This document shows, one piece after another, positions 43,489 through 50,831 of a stretch of DNA of 59,512 nt (positions are counted from its first letter, which is position 1; each line of letters opens with the position of its first letter). Made by a program: the position numbers and the translations under genes. Origin of the DNA: Brevinema_A sp051647245 (GTDB lineage Bacteria; Spirochaetota; Brevinematia; Brevinematales; Brevinemataceae); contig JBOFDS010000004.1 of NCBI GenBank assembly GCA_051647245.1, positions 1 through 59,512 of the forward strand, given 5' to 3'. A model generated the notes under the pieces. It was not told where the DNA came from, searched no databases, and saw only the letters and a list, made by a program, of their open reading frames with translations.

Positions 43489-43893
43489 ATGAGAAAAAAC
43501 CCTTACAAATTCATTAAGACACCCACAGATGCTCAATTATTAGATCTTCAGGAAAAAAGTTCAGGCTTTACAATCGTGGAACAAGGCAAGGTAGAGACCA
43601 TCTCTCAGCAGATCGCACGCATCTTAAGAAATCCTAAAGCAGACCCTCAAGAGGTTTTAGGCAAACAAAATTATGATACGGAAGACGCAATCAGACACTT
43701 CAAAGAGACTGGACATATGCCTATTGGTCGTTTTAAAGACGAAGATTACTTTGAGATCTTCGACAAACAGCAACTTCTTAAGAAAAAGTTTGAACTCGCG
43801 GAAAAAGAGTATAGGCAGAAACTCAAAGAACTTGAGACTGCAACTAAAGAAGAAGTAAAAACAGAAGAAAAAACGGAGGTTAAACAGGAGTAA
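43489..43893 (+). CDS. internal scaffolding protein VP3
   Basis: 134 residues. The Chlamydia-phage scaffold pattern is seen at SSGFTIVEQGKVETISQQI and DAIRHFKETGHMPIGRF with EDYFEIFDKQQL. The C-terminus is a Lys/Glu-rich coiled region, longer than needed for the core domain. Assembles procapsids. Eleven bases after VP1, with AGGAG. Confidence 0.9.
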   Translation: MRKNPYKFIKTPTDAQLLDLQEKSSGFTIVEQGKVETISQQIARILRNPKADPQEVLGKQNYDTEDAIRHFKETGHMPIGRFKDEDYFEIFDKQQLLKKKFELAEKEYRQKLKELETATKEEVKTEEKTEVKQE

Positions 43894-43894
43894 G

Positions 43895-43960
43895 CCCGGA
43901 CGGGTTGTGCTATTTCCCCTCTCGTTGTTAATAGCACAACTGACAGGGTTCCACTGTCAG
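43895..43960. repeat. three adjacent hairpins in VP3-VP2 intergenic region
   Basis: CCCG/CGGG around GA (43895-43904); GTTGTGCTATT (43904-43914) with AATAGCACAAC (43930-43940), an 11-bp perfect stem; CTGACAG (43940-43946) with CTGTCAG (43954-43960). The arms meet at shared bases, so neighbouring stems compete. A candidate complementary-strand origin or packaging signal on the ssDNA genome. Confidence 0.65.
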
Positions 43961-43983
43961 CTACAAATACAAGGAGAAAAAAA

Positions 43984-44595
43984 ATGTCAATTACAGGTGC
44001 CGTGGGCGGTATCATTAGTGGGATTACAAACACTATCAATCAACATCAACAAAATCAATTCAATAAAGAGCAGTGGGAATGGCAGAAGAAAAAGTATGAA
44101 CAATCACGCGAAGACGCTCTTAACGCTACTTATTTAAAAACAAAAGATTTAGAAAAAGCAGGATTGAACAAAGCCCTTGCTATGGGAGGAGGTATCTCTG
44201 CAACAACTCCCCCAACCTCGCCTCAATTTCAAGCTCCACAATCTAATATGGATATAGTGGGCGGTATCATTGGAATAGCTCAACAATCTGAAGCTCTAAA
44301 ACAACAATCATTACAGAATGAAGCCCTAAAACAGGATATGCTTATTAAACAAAAGGGTATGGATATAGAACTTGCGAAACTGGATGATCAGTTAAAAAAC
44401 AGTAGGACTTCACGAGCTTCAACACGAGAAAATACTTACGGTACAAGACGAGAAAATAGAGTTAATGAAGAACTGGATCAGGTTATTAGCTCTATTGGTG
44501 CTAACACAGGAGGAGCAAAAGCCATTGGTCAAGGATCAAGCTTTATGGGTCGTACAATCAATGCTGTGGGTACTTACTTAAAAACAAAAAAATAA
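43984..44595 (+). CDS. DNA pilot protein VP2
   Basis: 203 residues. An N-terminal Gly-rich hydrophobic stretch (GAVGGIISGITNTIN) then NQFNKEQWEWQKKKYEQSREDALNATYLKTKDLEKAGLNKALAMGGG, the gokushovirus VP2 hallmark, and a Gln-rich helical tail. It forms the tube that delivers DNA through the envelope. AAGGAG precedes the ATG. Somewhat short for VP2 (often 250-300), within the range of the family. Confidence 0.9.
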   Translation: MSITGAVGGIISGITNTINQHQQNQFNKEQWEWQKKKYEQSREDALNATYLKTKDLEKAGLNKALAMGGGISATTPPTSPQFQAPQSNMDIVGGIIGIAQQSEALKQQSLQNEALKQDMLIKQKGMDIELAKLDDQLKNSRTSRASTRENTYGTRRENRVNEELDQVISSIGANTGGAKAIGQGSSFMGRTINAVGTYLKTKK

Positions 44596-44608
44596 AAGGA
44601 GTTTCATA

Positions 44609-44695
44609 ATGAAATTTGGAACAGCTGGTTTAAAATACCAGAATCAAAAACGCATGAAGAACTACCACAATTCACGCGGCGGAAAACAATTGTAA
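44609..44695 (+). CDS. 28-residue basic DNA-binding protein (J/VP8-like)
   Basis: ATG at 44609 with AAAAGGAG upstream, TAA at 44693-44695. The peptide is strongly basic (KRMKNYHNSRGGKQ) and has two Gly. It resembles the small J-type or VP8 packaging peptides of microviruses that neutralise the ssDNA. Too short for most ORF callers. Confidence 0.65.
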   Translation: MKFGTAGLKYQNQKRMKNYHNSRGGKQL

Positions 44696-44706
44696 AGGTT
44701 CAGACT

Positions 44707-45693
44707 ATGTGTATCAGTCCTTATGTACTAAAAAACCCTCCATACGCTGGCGTATCTGTTCCCTGTAGAAATTGTATAGAATGTAAAATATCACGTTCGG
44801 ACGAATGGGAAACGCGAATATCTAACGAATGGCAAAGCTGGGATAACGGAGTATTTCTTACACTAACCTATGATGAGGAACATATTCCTAAAAATTATTC
44901 TTTGGTAAAAAGAGATCTTCAAAACTTCTTTAAACGTTTAAGATATTACTTGAAAAAACGTAAGATAAAATATTTTGCTTGCGGCGAATATGGAACAAAA
45001 AAACAACGTCCACATTATCACGCTATCTTATTAGGAGTATCACAAGAAGAACATGAACTCACAATATGCCCTAATGGTGGTTATTGGGTCGAAAGCGGAG
45101 TATTAAAAGATGCATGGGATAAAGGTATTATTCATGTAGGAGACATTACAAATGATTCGATCGGTTATGTTACCCATTACATCGACAAAAAACTGACTGG
45201 AAAATTAGCAGAAGAAAATTACATCGACAAAGGAAGAGATCCTCCATTTCAACTACAAAGTCAAGGGTTCGGTTTAGAATATGCAAAGAAAAACGAAAAG
45301 CAAATTAAGGAACACTTATTTATACCCCGCAAAGGACAAAAAAAACCCGTACCATTGTATTATAGAAAAAAACTTGATCTCCAATATGACCCTAGATTTA
45401 GATTAATGGCAGAAAAAAAACAAGAGGAGGTCTTAAAAGAACACGCTATCAGGACTGGTATAGACTATACGGAAAAATTACACAAGTTGAAAAAACGAAT
45501 GGACGCCCTGAACTCGGACCAACTTAACACAATCGCATTAGGAACAACTAAACTATTGCAACCTGAATTTCAAGAGTTATACGACATATACAAGGAAATC
45601 AATTCATCCCTGTATGAGAGTAAGAAACAACACTATAAAAACCTTAAGGCGAAGTATAATATAGGAGATTTGCTTTATGATTCTCCATTTTAA
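44707..45693 (+). CDS. replication initiation protein VP4 (HUH endonuclease)
   Basis: 328 residues. A Cys cluster (C20, C23, C26 in PCRNCIEC), then motif 1 FLTLTYDEEHIP, the HUH motif RPHYH (H103, H105) in KKQRPHYHAILLG, and the catalytic Tyr motif with Y154 and Y158 before KK in GYVTHYIDKKL. It nicks the plus strand for rolling-circle replication. Intact and about the expected length. AAAGG precedes the ATG. Confidence 0.94.
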   Translation: MCISPYVLKNPPYAGVSVPCRNCIECKISRSDEWETRISNEWQSWDNGVFLTLTYDEEHIPKNYSLVKRDLQNFFKRLRYYLKKRKIKYFACGEYGTKKQRPHYHAILLGVSQEEHELTICPNGGYWVESGVLKDAWDKGIIHVGDITNDSIGYVTHYIDKKLTGKLAEENYIDKGRDPPFQLQSQGFGLEYAKKNEKQIKEHLFIPRKGQKKPVPLYYRKKLDLQYDPRFRLMAEKKQEEVLKEHAIRTGIDYTEKLHKLKKRMDALNSDQLNTIALGTTKLLQPEFQELYDIYKEINSSLYESKKQHYKNLKAKYNIGDLLYDSPF

Positions 45694-45702
45694 AAAAAAT
45701 AC

Positions 45703-45731
45703 TTGACACGATTTTTGAAAACGATTATAAT
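45703..45731 (+). promoter_or_regulatory. perfect consensus promoter for phage lipoprotein
   Basis: TTGACA (45703-45708), 17 bp, TATAAT (45726-45731), with an ACGATT direct repeat across the spacer (45709-45721 and 45721). It starts ten bases after VP4, and the transcript would begin at the ribosome-binding site of the lipoprotein gene. The strongest promoter I see in the prophage. Confidence 0.8.
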
Positions 45732-45755
45732 ATTTAAAAAGGAGTTATATTATTT

Positions 45756-45941
45756 ATGAAAAAATTATTATGGTTATTATTATTAATAAGTTCATGTGTT
45801 AGGTATACTGCCCCTAATCTATACCAATTAGATATTAACGATCCTGATTACGAAAAAAAAGCAAGGTACAACGAAGTAGAAATCCAACGAGCAGAAGAAC
45901 AAAATAAAAGACAAAAAGCAATTATGGATTTTTTATTTTAA
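45756..45941 (+). CDS. small lipoprotein, candidate phage moron or lysis gene
   Basis: 61 residues. MKKLLWLLLLISSC is a lipoprotein signal with lipobox ISSC (Cys14), then a 47-residue charged, Tyr- and Gln-rich tail. Expected to be lipid-anchored in the envelope. It has its own consensus promoter and AAGGAG. It is not a core microvirus gene. It could change the host surface in lysogens (superinfection exclusion), or lyse the host like small bacteriocin-release lipoproteins. It is followed by the right att site; in the circular phage it runs into the terminator at 40965. Confidence 0.7.
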   Translation: MKKLLWLLLLISSCVRYTAPNLYQLDINDPDYEKKARYNEVEIQRAEEQNKRQKAIMDFLF

Positions 45942-45968
45942 TTATCTATAACCCAAATTATGTAAACA
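45941..45968 (+). other. right dif-like site (attR)
   Basis: Left arm ATTATCTATAA, centre CCCAAA, right arm TTATGTAAACA. The right arm is identical to attL; the centre differs from any dif I know, as often seen in phage att sites. Probably contains the phage-derived half. Confidence 0.7.
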
Positions 45969-45972
45969 AAAA

Positions 45973-46011
45973 AATAATATAAGCTCATGAAAAATATGAG
46001 CTTATATTATT
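45973..46011 (-). terminator. terminator of surface-glycan operon
   Basis: A 16-bp perfect stem (45973-45988 with 45996-46011) around a 7-base loop. On the minus strand it runs into seven Ts, which are the A tract of attR. Overlaps the stop codon of the glycosyltransferase gene ending at 46007. Bidirectional, so it also stops the phage lipoprotein transcript. Confidence 0.8.
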
Positions 46012-47152
46012 TACTGTCTCTATACATTTTAAATTGATCAATATCATTTGGCTGATTAAATTTCCGTGAAAATAAAACCCCTTCGTAGGCGCTTTGAAAT
46101 ATCTTATTATTTTGAGTTGGGGCTGGAAAACAAGTGTTAAAATTCTCTGGATTATCAAAAAACGATGGAGGTATTACATTCGTATTTTTAACCTTAGAGC
46201 GATTGTGAATAGTCCAGTGTAGTGTGATACAAACTATTTCATCTTGTGTTATGGGGGTATTTTTAAGAATTCCATAAATAAAACTCTCTTCAGGAGCGTG
46301 TATCATGTGAAAATATCTATACAATGTTGCTGTGGTACTATGTATTATAGATAACTCTTTTAGCAGAAAATTAATATGTTTATAAGAAAAGCTTCCTATA
46401 GGACCGCTCTGCCCCACAGGAGTATTGATATCTTGATTATTTTCTTTAGGTAGTAGATCTAAATTATAGGCTACTGGAAACTTAGATATAAAATTTGGTA
46501 TAGGAACATCATTATTGGAATAAAAATATTCTTGTTTTTGTTTTATAATTTTTCCCAGCCATTTTTTTATAGTTTTAAGATATCTTTTAATTGATATTTC
46601 TCTTCTAAACAAACTTTCATTTATTAGCATAAATAAGATGAGAAACTTTTTTATAATTCGTATAATTTTATTTTTTTCAATCTGATCGTATTTATGAAAT
46701 TCTATATATTCCCAGAGTTTTTCGTCTTCATGATTTGTACAGAAAGAGTATCCTGGATAGCAACTGTCGTATTTACTATAGAATTCTTTGATATATTTAG
46801 GTTTTTTTACAGGAAAACAGTGGTTAGACATACTAATAAAATAGTCCCATTGAAATGGTAATTTAAGAGCTGTTTTCATACAAGATAACTGAGCATTCAA
46901 AATGGAGATATCACCCCAATAGACTTTATGTTTTGATATGATTCTAACATTTGTTTTATCTGCAAAATGTTTTTTTAGTTCCTTTAATTCAGATGTGCTA
47001 GATTTCTGATTCCAATGCACAATAAAGAAGTCTTCGTTTGTGTACAGATCTTCAATTTGTCTAATGACTATTGACGGTTTTTCATATGCAACAATTCCAT
47101 AAACGAGTCTAATTTTGACTTTCTCCAACTCATAGTTCACTTTTATTAACAT
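46007..47152 (-). CDS. GT14-like (core-2/I-branching) glycosyltransferase
   Basis: 381 residues. The pattern RLVYGIVAYEKPSIVIRQIEDLY, FIVHWNQKSS, KVYWGDISILNAQLSCMKTAL and WDYFISMSNHCFPVK is typical of the Branch family of beta-1,6-N-acetylglucosaminyltransferases and bacterial relatives. Acceptor and donor are unknown. The last gene of the long glycan operon, with GAGG before the ATG. Confidence 0.78.
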   Translation of the reverse strand: MLIKVNYELEKVKIRLVYGIVAYEKPSIVIRQIEDLYTNEDFFIVHWNQKSSTSELKELKKHFADKTNVRIISKHKVYWGDISILNAQLSCMKTALKLPFQWDYFISMSNHCFPVKKPKYIKEFYSKYDSCYPGYSFCTNHEDEKLWEYIEFHKYDQIEKNKIIRIIKKFLILFMLINESLFRREISIKRYLKTIKKWLGKIIKQKQEYFYSNNDVPIPNFISKFPVAYNLDLLPKENNQDINTPVGQSGPIGSFSYKHINFLLKELSIIHSTTATLYRYFHMIHAPEESFIYGILKNTPITQDEIVCITLHWTIHNRSKVKNTNVIPPSFFDNPENFNTCFPAPTQNNKIFQSAYEGVLFSRKFNQPNDIDQFKMYRDSK

Positions 47153-47167
47153 ATAAAGTTCCTCAAA

Positions 47168-47917
47168 TTATTTTTTTGCTAAAAAAGTCAAATAATGTTC
47201 TAAGTCATCAGGAGTACCTGTTCCATGCATAGAGGTTTCTTTTATCATGTATGTGGTAAATCGTCCACCTCTTTTTATAGCATAATTATAAGTAGGACAT
47301 TGAAAAAACTCATTATTTGCCCTATCATTATGGATAATTAAATCAATAGCTGCGTCAATAAAATCAGAGCCCTTTTTATAAAAATACCAACCAACTACCC
47401 CTTCATCTGAAAATGGCACTTTTGCTTTAACTTCAATTACTTCTTTTTGAGAATTTGTTTTAACAAAAGACCAACGAGGACTTTTCTCTGTCTCTTCAAA
47501 GGTTAGAAGACTTCCATCAAATCCATTTGATAGACATGAATTAATAAAATCATTAACATCACAATCTGCGATCTGGTCGCTATTAGCAATTAATAATGGT
47601 GTATCACTATTGATCAGATCTTTTGCAAATAATATTGAGCATAGAGGGCCTTCTGTTTTATTAGAAATACTAATAATCTCAACATTATAATTTTGTTGTA
47701 TTTCTAAGACTTCATTTTCGTACATTTTGATGTGTTCGTCTCTCATAATTAAGATAAACTTTGAATTATTTTGATAGTTCAAATTATCCATAACATGCTC
47801 AATCATTTTTTTATTATCCCATTCAATGAATGGCTTGAGAGTCTTCCATTTTGAAGATTGAAATCTTTGACCATCACCTGCCATTGGAATTACGATATTG
47901 ATCGGATTAATACTCAT
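47168..47917 (-). CDS. sugar-phosphate nucleotidyltransferase-like protein
   Basis: 249 residues. The N-terminus IVIPMAGDGQRFQSSKWKTLKPFIEW has the NTP-transferase signature (GxGxRF, then K for the phosphate), followed by IANSDQIADCD for the metal/sugar site. Such domains activate sugars or serve as regulatory glycan enzymes. The sugar is not predictable. 15 bases before the GT14 gene. Confidence 0.8.
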   Translation of the reverse strand: MSINPINIVIPMAGDGQRFQSSKWKTLKPFIEWDNKKMIEHVMDNLNYQNNSKFILIMRDEHIKMYENEVLEIQQNYNVEIISISNKTEGPLCSILFAKDLINSDTPLLIANSDQIADCDVNDFINSCLSNGFDGSLLTFEETEKSPRWSFVKTNSQKEVIEVKAKVPFSDEGVVGWYFYKKGSDFIDAAIDLIIHNDRANNEFFQCPTYNYAIKRGGRFTTYMIKETSMHGTGTPDDLEHYLTFLAKK

Positions 47918-47971
47918 ATTGCCCTACCCTAGAATTATTAAAATTTATAAATCTTCTTTATATTTGTAATC

Positions 47972-48547
47972 CTATATGATTACAAATATAGGAAGCTCTT
48001 TTAGAGGTAATTGATTGCTATTTTCAATATTTTCAAATCTATTTTCTATTTTCAGTACCAGTAGATGAGGTGCTATCAACTTTACATAGACGAAGATCTG
48101 TGTCCCATCGGGATTTCCGTGTATGTAATACCCTTCATTTACAGATATAATATTAATTGGTAATAAATGATAAATATTGTTTATTACTACCTCATTATCC
48201 TGATTTATCCAAGACATCTTTAATCTAGAGTCATCAAAGGAAATTTGGATGGTTTTGAAATCTCTCATCTCTGAGTTTGATGTAAATTTTAATTGCCAGA
48301 ATGTTTTATCAATATTCGCTAAAAGACTTTTATCAGTGTCCAAACGTGGAAAATTTTTAGAATATTCTAGTTTCTTCTTATTGTGAGTTTTGTAGGCGGG
48401 TCTATACGTGTTTGTTATAGAGCTTATAAGTTCAGAATTGATCAAACTACTGTTAGTAACCTCACCATCTTTCTTGTTTTGAGAAAATATCTGTACAAAG
48501 CATATCGGAATAATGAAGAATAAAAAGAATATAGCTTTTTTCATCAA
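47972..48547 (-). CDS. exported protein of unknown function
   Basis: 191 residues. MMKKAIFFLFFIIPICFVQIFS is a signal peptide, followed by a Ser/Asn-rich linker and a strand-rich domain (FWQLKFTSNSEMRDFKTIQISFDDSRLKMSW). Not a family I recognise. AGGAG before the ATG. It follows the fcl remnant within the glycan operon. Confidence 0.6.
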   Translation of the reverse strand: MMKKAIFFLFFIIPICFVQIFSQNKKDGEVTNSSLINSELISSITNTYRPAYKTHNKKKLEYSKNFPRLDTDKSLLANIDKTFWQLKFTSNSEMRDFKTIQISFDDSRLKMSWINQDNEVVINNIYHLLPINIISVNEGYYIHGNPDGTQIFVYVKLIAPHLLVLKIENRFENIENSNQLPLKELPIFVII

Positions 48548-48571
48548 TTTACTCCTATACTTTTTTATTTA

Positions 48572-48935
48572 TTATTTTATCGGGATATCTTTATCAAAAA
48601 TAAAGCTATTATATTTGATAGTATCTTCTTTGTTAACATCCTCATAAGCAAAGTTTTCCGAACCTTCTTTTAAAGAGACCTCTAACTACCCATCTTATAG
48701 ATAAGATTTAGGATGAATCTATTAATTTTGTTTTATACCGTCAGGTTTAGAGGTATCAAAAGAAAGAGGTCTTGAGAATTCCAGCGATTTCTTCGACTAA
48801 TTATCTTTCTTTGATAGTAATATATTACATGTTATACCTATCGTTGATCGTATTCAAAAACCTTATGATCTTCTAATTCCCTCATAATAACAGAGCCTAC
48901 GAGACCCCCATGTTAGTAATATAAATTTTAGGATT
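48572..48935 (-). pseudogene. GDP-L-fucose synthase (fcl) remnant
   Basis: The 400 bases between gmd and the exported gene hold broken pieces of a short-chain epimerase, in several frames. The first piece reads KIYITNMG, then VGSVIMRELEDHK, the Rossmann start of GDP-fucose synthases. Later pieces read VEEIAGILK, FDTSKPDGIKQ and LIDSS with ILS and W, and EVSLKEG, matching the C-terminal landmarks (DxSKPDG..RKLLDxSKL..LGW..x.SLxEG). About 200 central codons are lost and stops are frequent. Fcl normally follows Gmd, as here, so the identification is also supported by position. The C-terminal tail after SLKEG does not match Fcl. Confidence 0.72.
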
Positions 48936-48949
48936 CTTTCTGATTAGTT

Positions 48950-50020
48950 TCAACCTTTAAATTTTCGAGCCTTTTCTTCTGAAAGTTTGATATCATTTCT
49001 AACCATTTTTTCAACAAGTTCATCAAATGATGTTTTTGTTGGGTTCCAGCCTAATACTTTTTTAGCTTTTGCTGGATTTCCGAGTAGTTGGTCTACTTCT
49101 GCTGGGCGGAAATATTTTGGGTTTACGTCGATTAAGAGTTGATTTGTTTTATTATTGTAAGCTTTTTCATCTACCCCGACTCCCTCCCAACGTAATTCAA
49201 TACCTGCAACGGCAAATGCTTTTGTACAGAATTCCCTTACACTGTGCATTTCTCCTGTTGCAAGAACAAAATCATCTGGATAGTCTAGTTGAAGAATTTG
49301 ATACATACCTTCTGTATAATCAGGAGCATATCCCCAGTCTCTTTGAGCGTCTAGGTTTCCAAGAGAAATCTTATCTGCGATTCCAGCAAGAATGTCACCA
49401 ATACCGATAGTGATTTTACGAGTAACAAAAGTTTCTCCACGACGTTCGCTTTCATGATTAAATAGGATACCATTTGAAATGTGCATTCCATACGATTCTC
49501 TGAAATTTTTTGCAATCCAAAACGCATACTGTTTTGCAACAGCATAAGGAGATCTTGGATAAAAAGGAGTTGTTTCGCTTTGAGGGATTTCTTGAACTTT
49601 TCCATAAAGTTCTGATGTAACAGCATTGTAAATTTTAATTTCTTTTTCTTTGTGTAATGCTCGAACAGCTTCCAAAAGTCTCAATGTTCCTAGAGCAATA
49701 CTATCAGCAGTATAATCAGGCATTTCAAAAGAAACTTGAACATGAGATTGTGCTCCAAGATGGTAAATTTCATCAGGATTAATTTTATCTAAAATAAAGA
49801 AAATACTTGAAAAATCTGTTAGATCACCGTAATGAAGATGAATGTCAGATTCTTTGTGCTGAAGTAATTTATCCATATAAAGATGTTCTATACGCCCTGT
49901 ATTGAAACTGGAAGAACGGCGAAGTAATCCATGCACTTCGTAACCTTTTTCAAGGAGTTGTTCGGCTAGATAAGAACCGTCTTGACCAGTTATTCCTGTA
50001 ATAAATGCAATTTTTTTCAT
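48950..50020 (-). CDS. gmd: GDP-mannose 4,6-dehydratase
   Basis: 356 residues from the ATG at 50020 (an upstream TTG at 50059 is rejected). N-terminal FITGITGQDGSYLAEQLL for NADP, HLGAQSHVQVSFEMPDYTA, the TSELYGKVQEIPQSE motif, and the catalytic YAVAK. DWGYAPDYTEGMYQILQ is a further family mark. Makes GDP-4-keto-6-deoxy-D-mannose, the precursor of GDP-fucose, GDP-rhamnose and GDP-perosamine. The expected next enzyme is a pseudogene here. The gene appears intact. Confidence 0.96.
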   Translation of the reverse strand: MKKIAFITGITGQDGSYLAEQLLEKGYEVHGLLRRSSSFNTGRIEHLYMDKLLQHKESDIHLHYGDLTDFSSIFFILDKINPDEIYHLGAQSHVQVSFEMPDYTADSIALGTLRLLEAVRALHKEKEIKIYNAVTSELYGKVQEIPQSETTPFYPRSPYAVAKQYAFWIAKNFRESYGMHISNGILFNHESERRGETFVTRKITIGIGDILAGIADKISLGNLDAQRDWGYAPDYTEGMYQILQLDYPDDFVLATGEMHSVREFCTKAFAVAGIELRWEGVGVDEKAYNNKTNQLLIDVNPKYFRPAEVDQLLGNPAKAKKVLGWNPTKTSFDELVEKMVRNDIKLSEEKARKFKG

Positions 50021-50030
50021 AATATACCTT

Positions 50031-50813
50031 TTAGCTCTTTTTCGGATTGTAATAACCAAACGCTACCTTTAATAATTGGGTAATAATTTTGAAATTACCT
50101 TGCCAGTTGATTTTTGTAGGAATAGGACCAGTAGCTGGATATACACGAGATTGAGGAATCTCAATAACTTTATAACCTAATTTAGGTACCTTTGATGAGA
50201 TAAACCACTGTAATTCCCAAGTTTGAAAAATGTCTCTAAATATTTGTAAACGATTATCTTCAAGAATTTTTATATTAAATCCTCGAAACGCAGACATAGT
50301 TTCGGTATACTTAAAACCTGAAACTAATGACAATAATGGATTTGAAAAATACTTGATAGCAATTTCTCGAGCTTTTGGAGTATTTTCATGGTATCCACCT
50401 GCTATAAATCGTGATCCTTGAACAAAATCATACCCTTCTTCGAGTAACTGTATAAATTTCGGAATAATTTCTACATTATCTTTATTATTTCCATCGACTG
50501 TTACAACAAAATCATACTTATCCTGAACAGCTTTTGCAAATCCAACACGATAAGCATTTCCTTGACCTTTTGCGGATATTGTTAAAACTCCTCTCAGCCC
50601 AATTTCATTAATAAATTCATCATTCAAAGAACCATCTGTTGTTCCACCATCCATAAGAATTATATCTACAAGATCACAGATATTGTTGTTTTTAATTGTT
50701 CGTAATTCATTTTGAATACGTTCCCCTTCATTCCAAGTTGGAATAAGAAGAGCAACCTTCTTACTCTTAGTTTTGAACTCTTTATATTCAAAAGATGGTA
50801 ATTCGTTAAACAT
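50031..50813 (-). CDS. GT2 glycosyltransferase (dolichol-phosphate mannosyltransferase-like)
   Basis: 260 residues. KKVALLIPTWNEGERIQNEL, ILMDGGTTDGS and VVTVDGNNKDNVEIIPKFI give the GT-A fold with a DGN metal site. VQGSRFIAGG and a C-terminal amphipathic tail suggest a polyprenol-phosphate mannosyl or glucosyl transferase. CGGAG precedes the ATG. Ten bases before gmd. Confidence 0.85.
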   Translation of the reverse strand: MFNELPSFEYKEFKTKSKKVALLIPTWNEGERIQNELRTIKNNNICDLVDIILMDGGTTDGSLNDEFINEIGLRGVLTISAKGQGNAYRVGFAKAVQDKYDFVVTVDGNNKDNVEIIPKFIQLLEEGYDFVQGSRFIAGGYHENTPKAREIAIKYFSNPLLSLVSGFKYTETMSAFRGFNIKILEDNRLQIFRDIFQTWELQWFISSKVPKLGYKVIEIPQSRVYPATGPIPTKINWQGNFKIITQLLKVAFGYYNPKKS

Positions 50814-50831
50814 TTTTATCTCCGTATTATT

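Larger units (their letters stand above)
40926..45968 (+). mobile_element. gokushovirus-like Microviridae prophage integrated at dif
   Basis: Full-length prophage, 5,015 bp from one right dif arm to the other, within the size range of gokushoviruses. It has every core microvirus gene in one direction: VP5-like, VP1 capsid, VP3 scaffold, VP2 pilot, a J-like basic peptide and VP4 HUH initiator, all intact. It has no integrase. Both ends are 28-bp dif-like sites sharing an 18-base core (ATTATGTAAACAAAAAAA at 40942 and 45957). Known temperate microviruses use host XerCD at dif in enterobacteria; that mechanism is inferred here. Intact genes suggest a recent or functional element. Confidence 0.93.
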
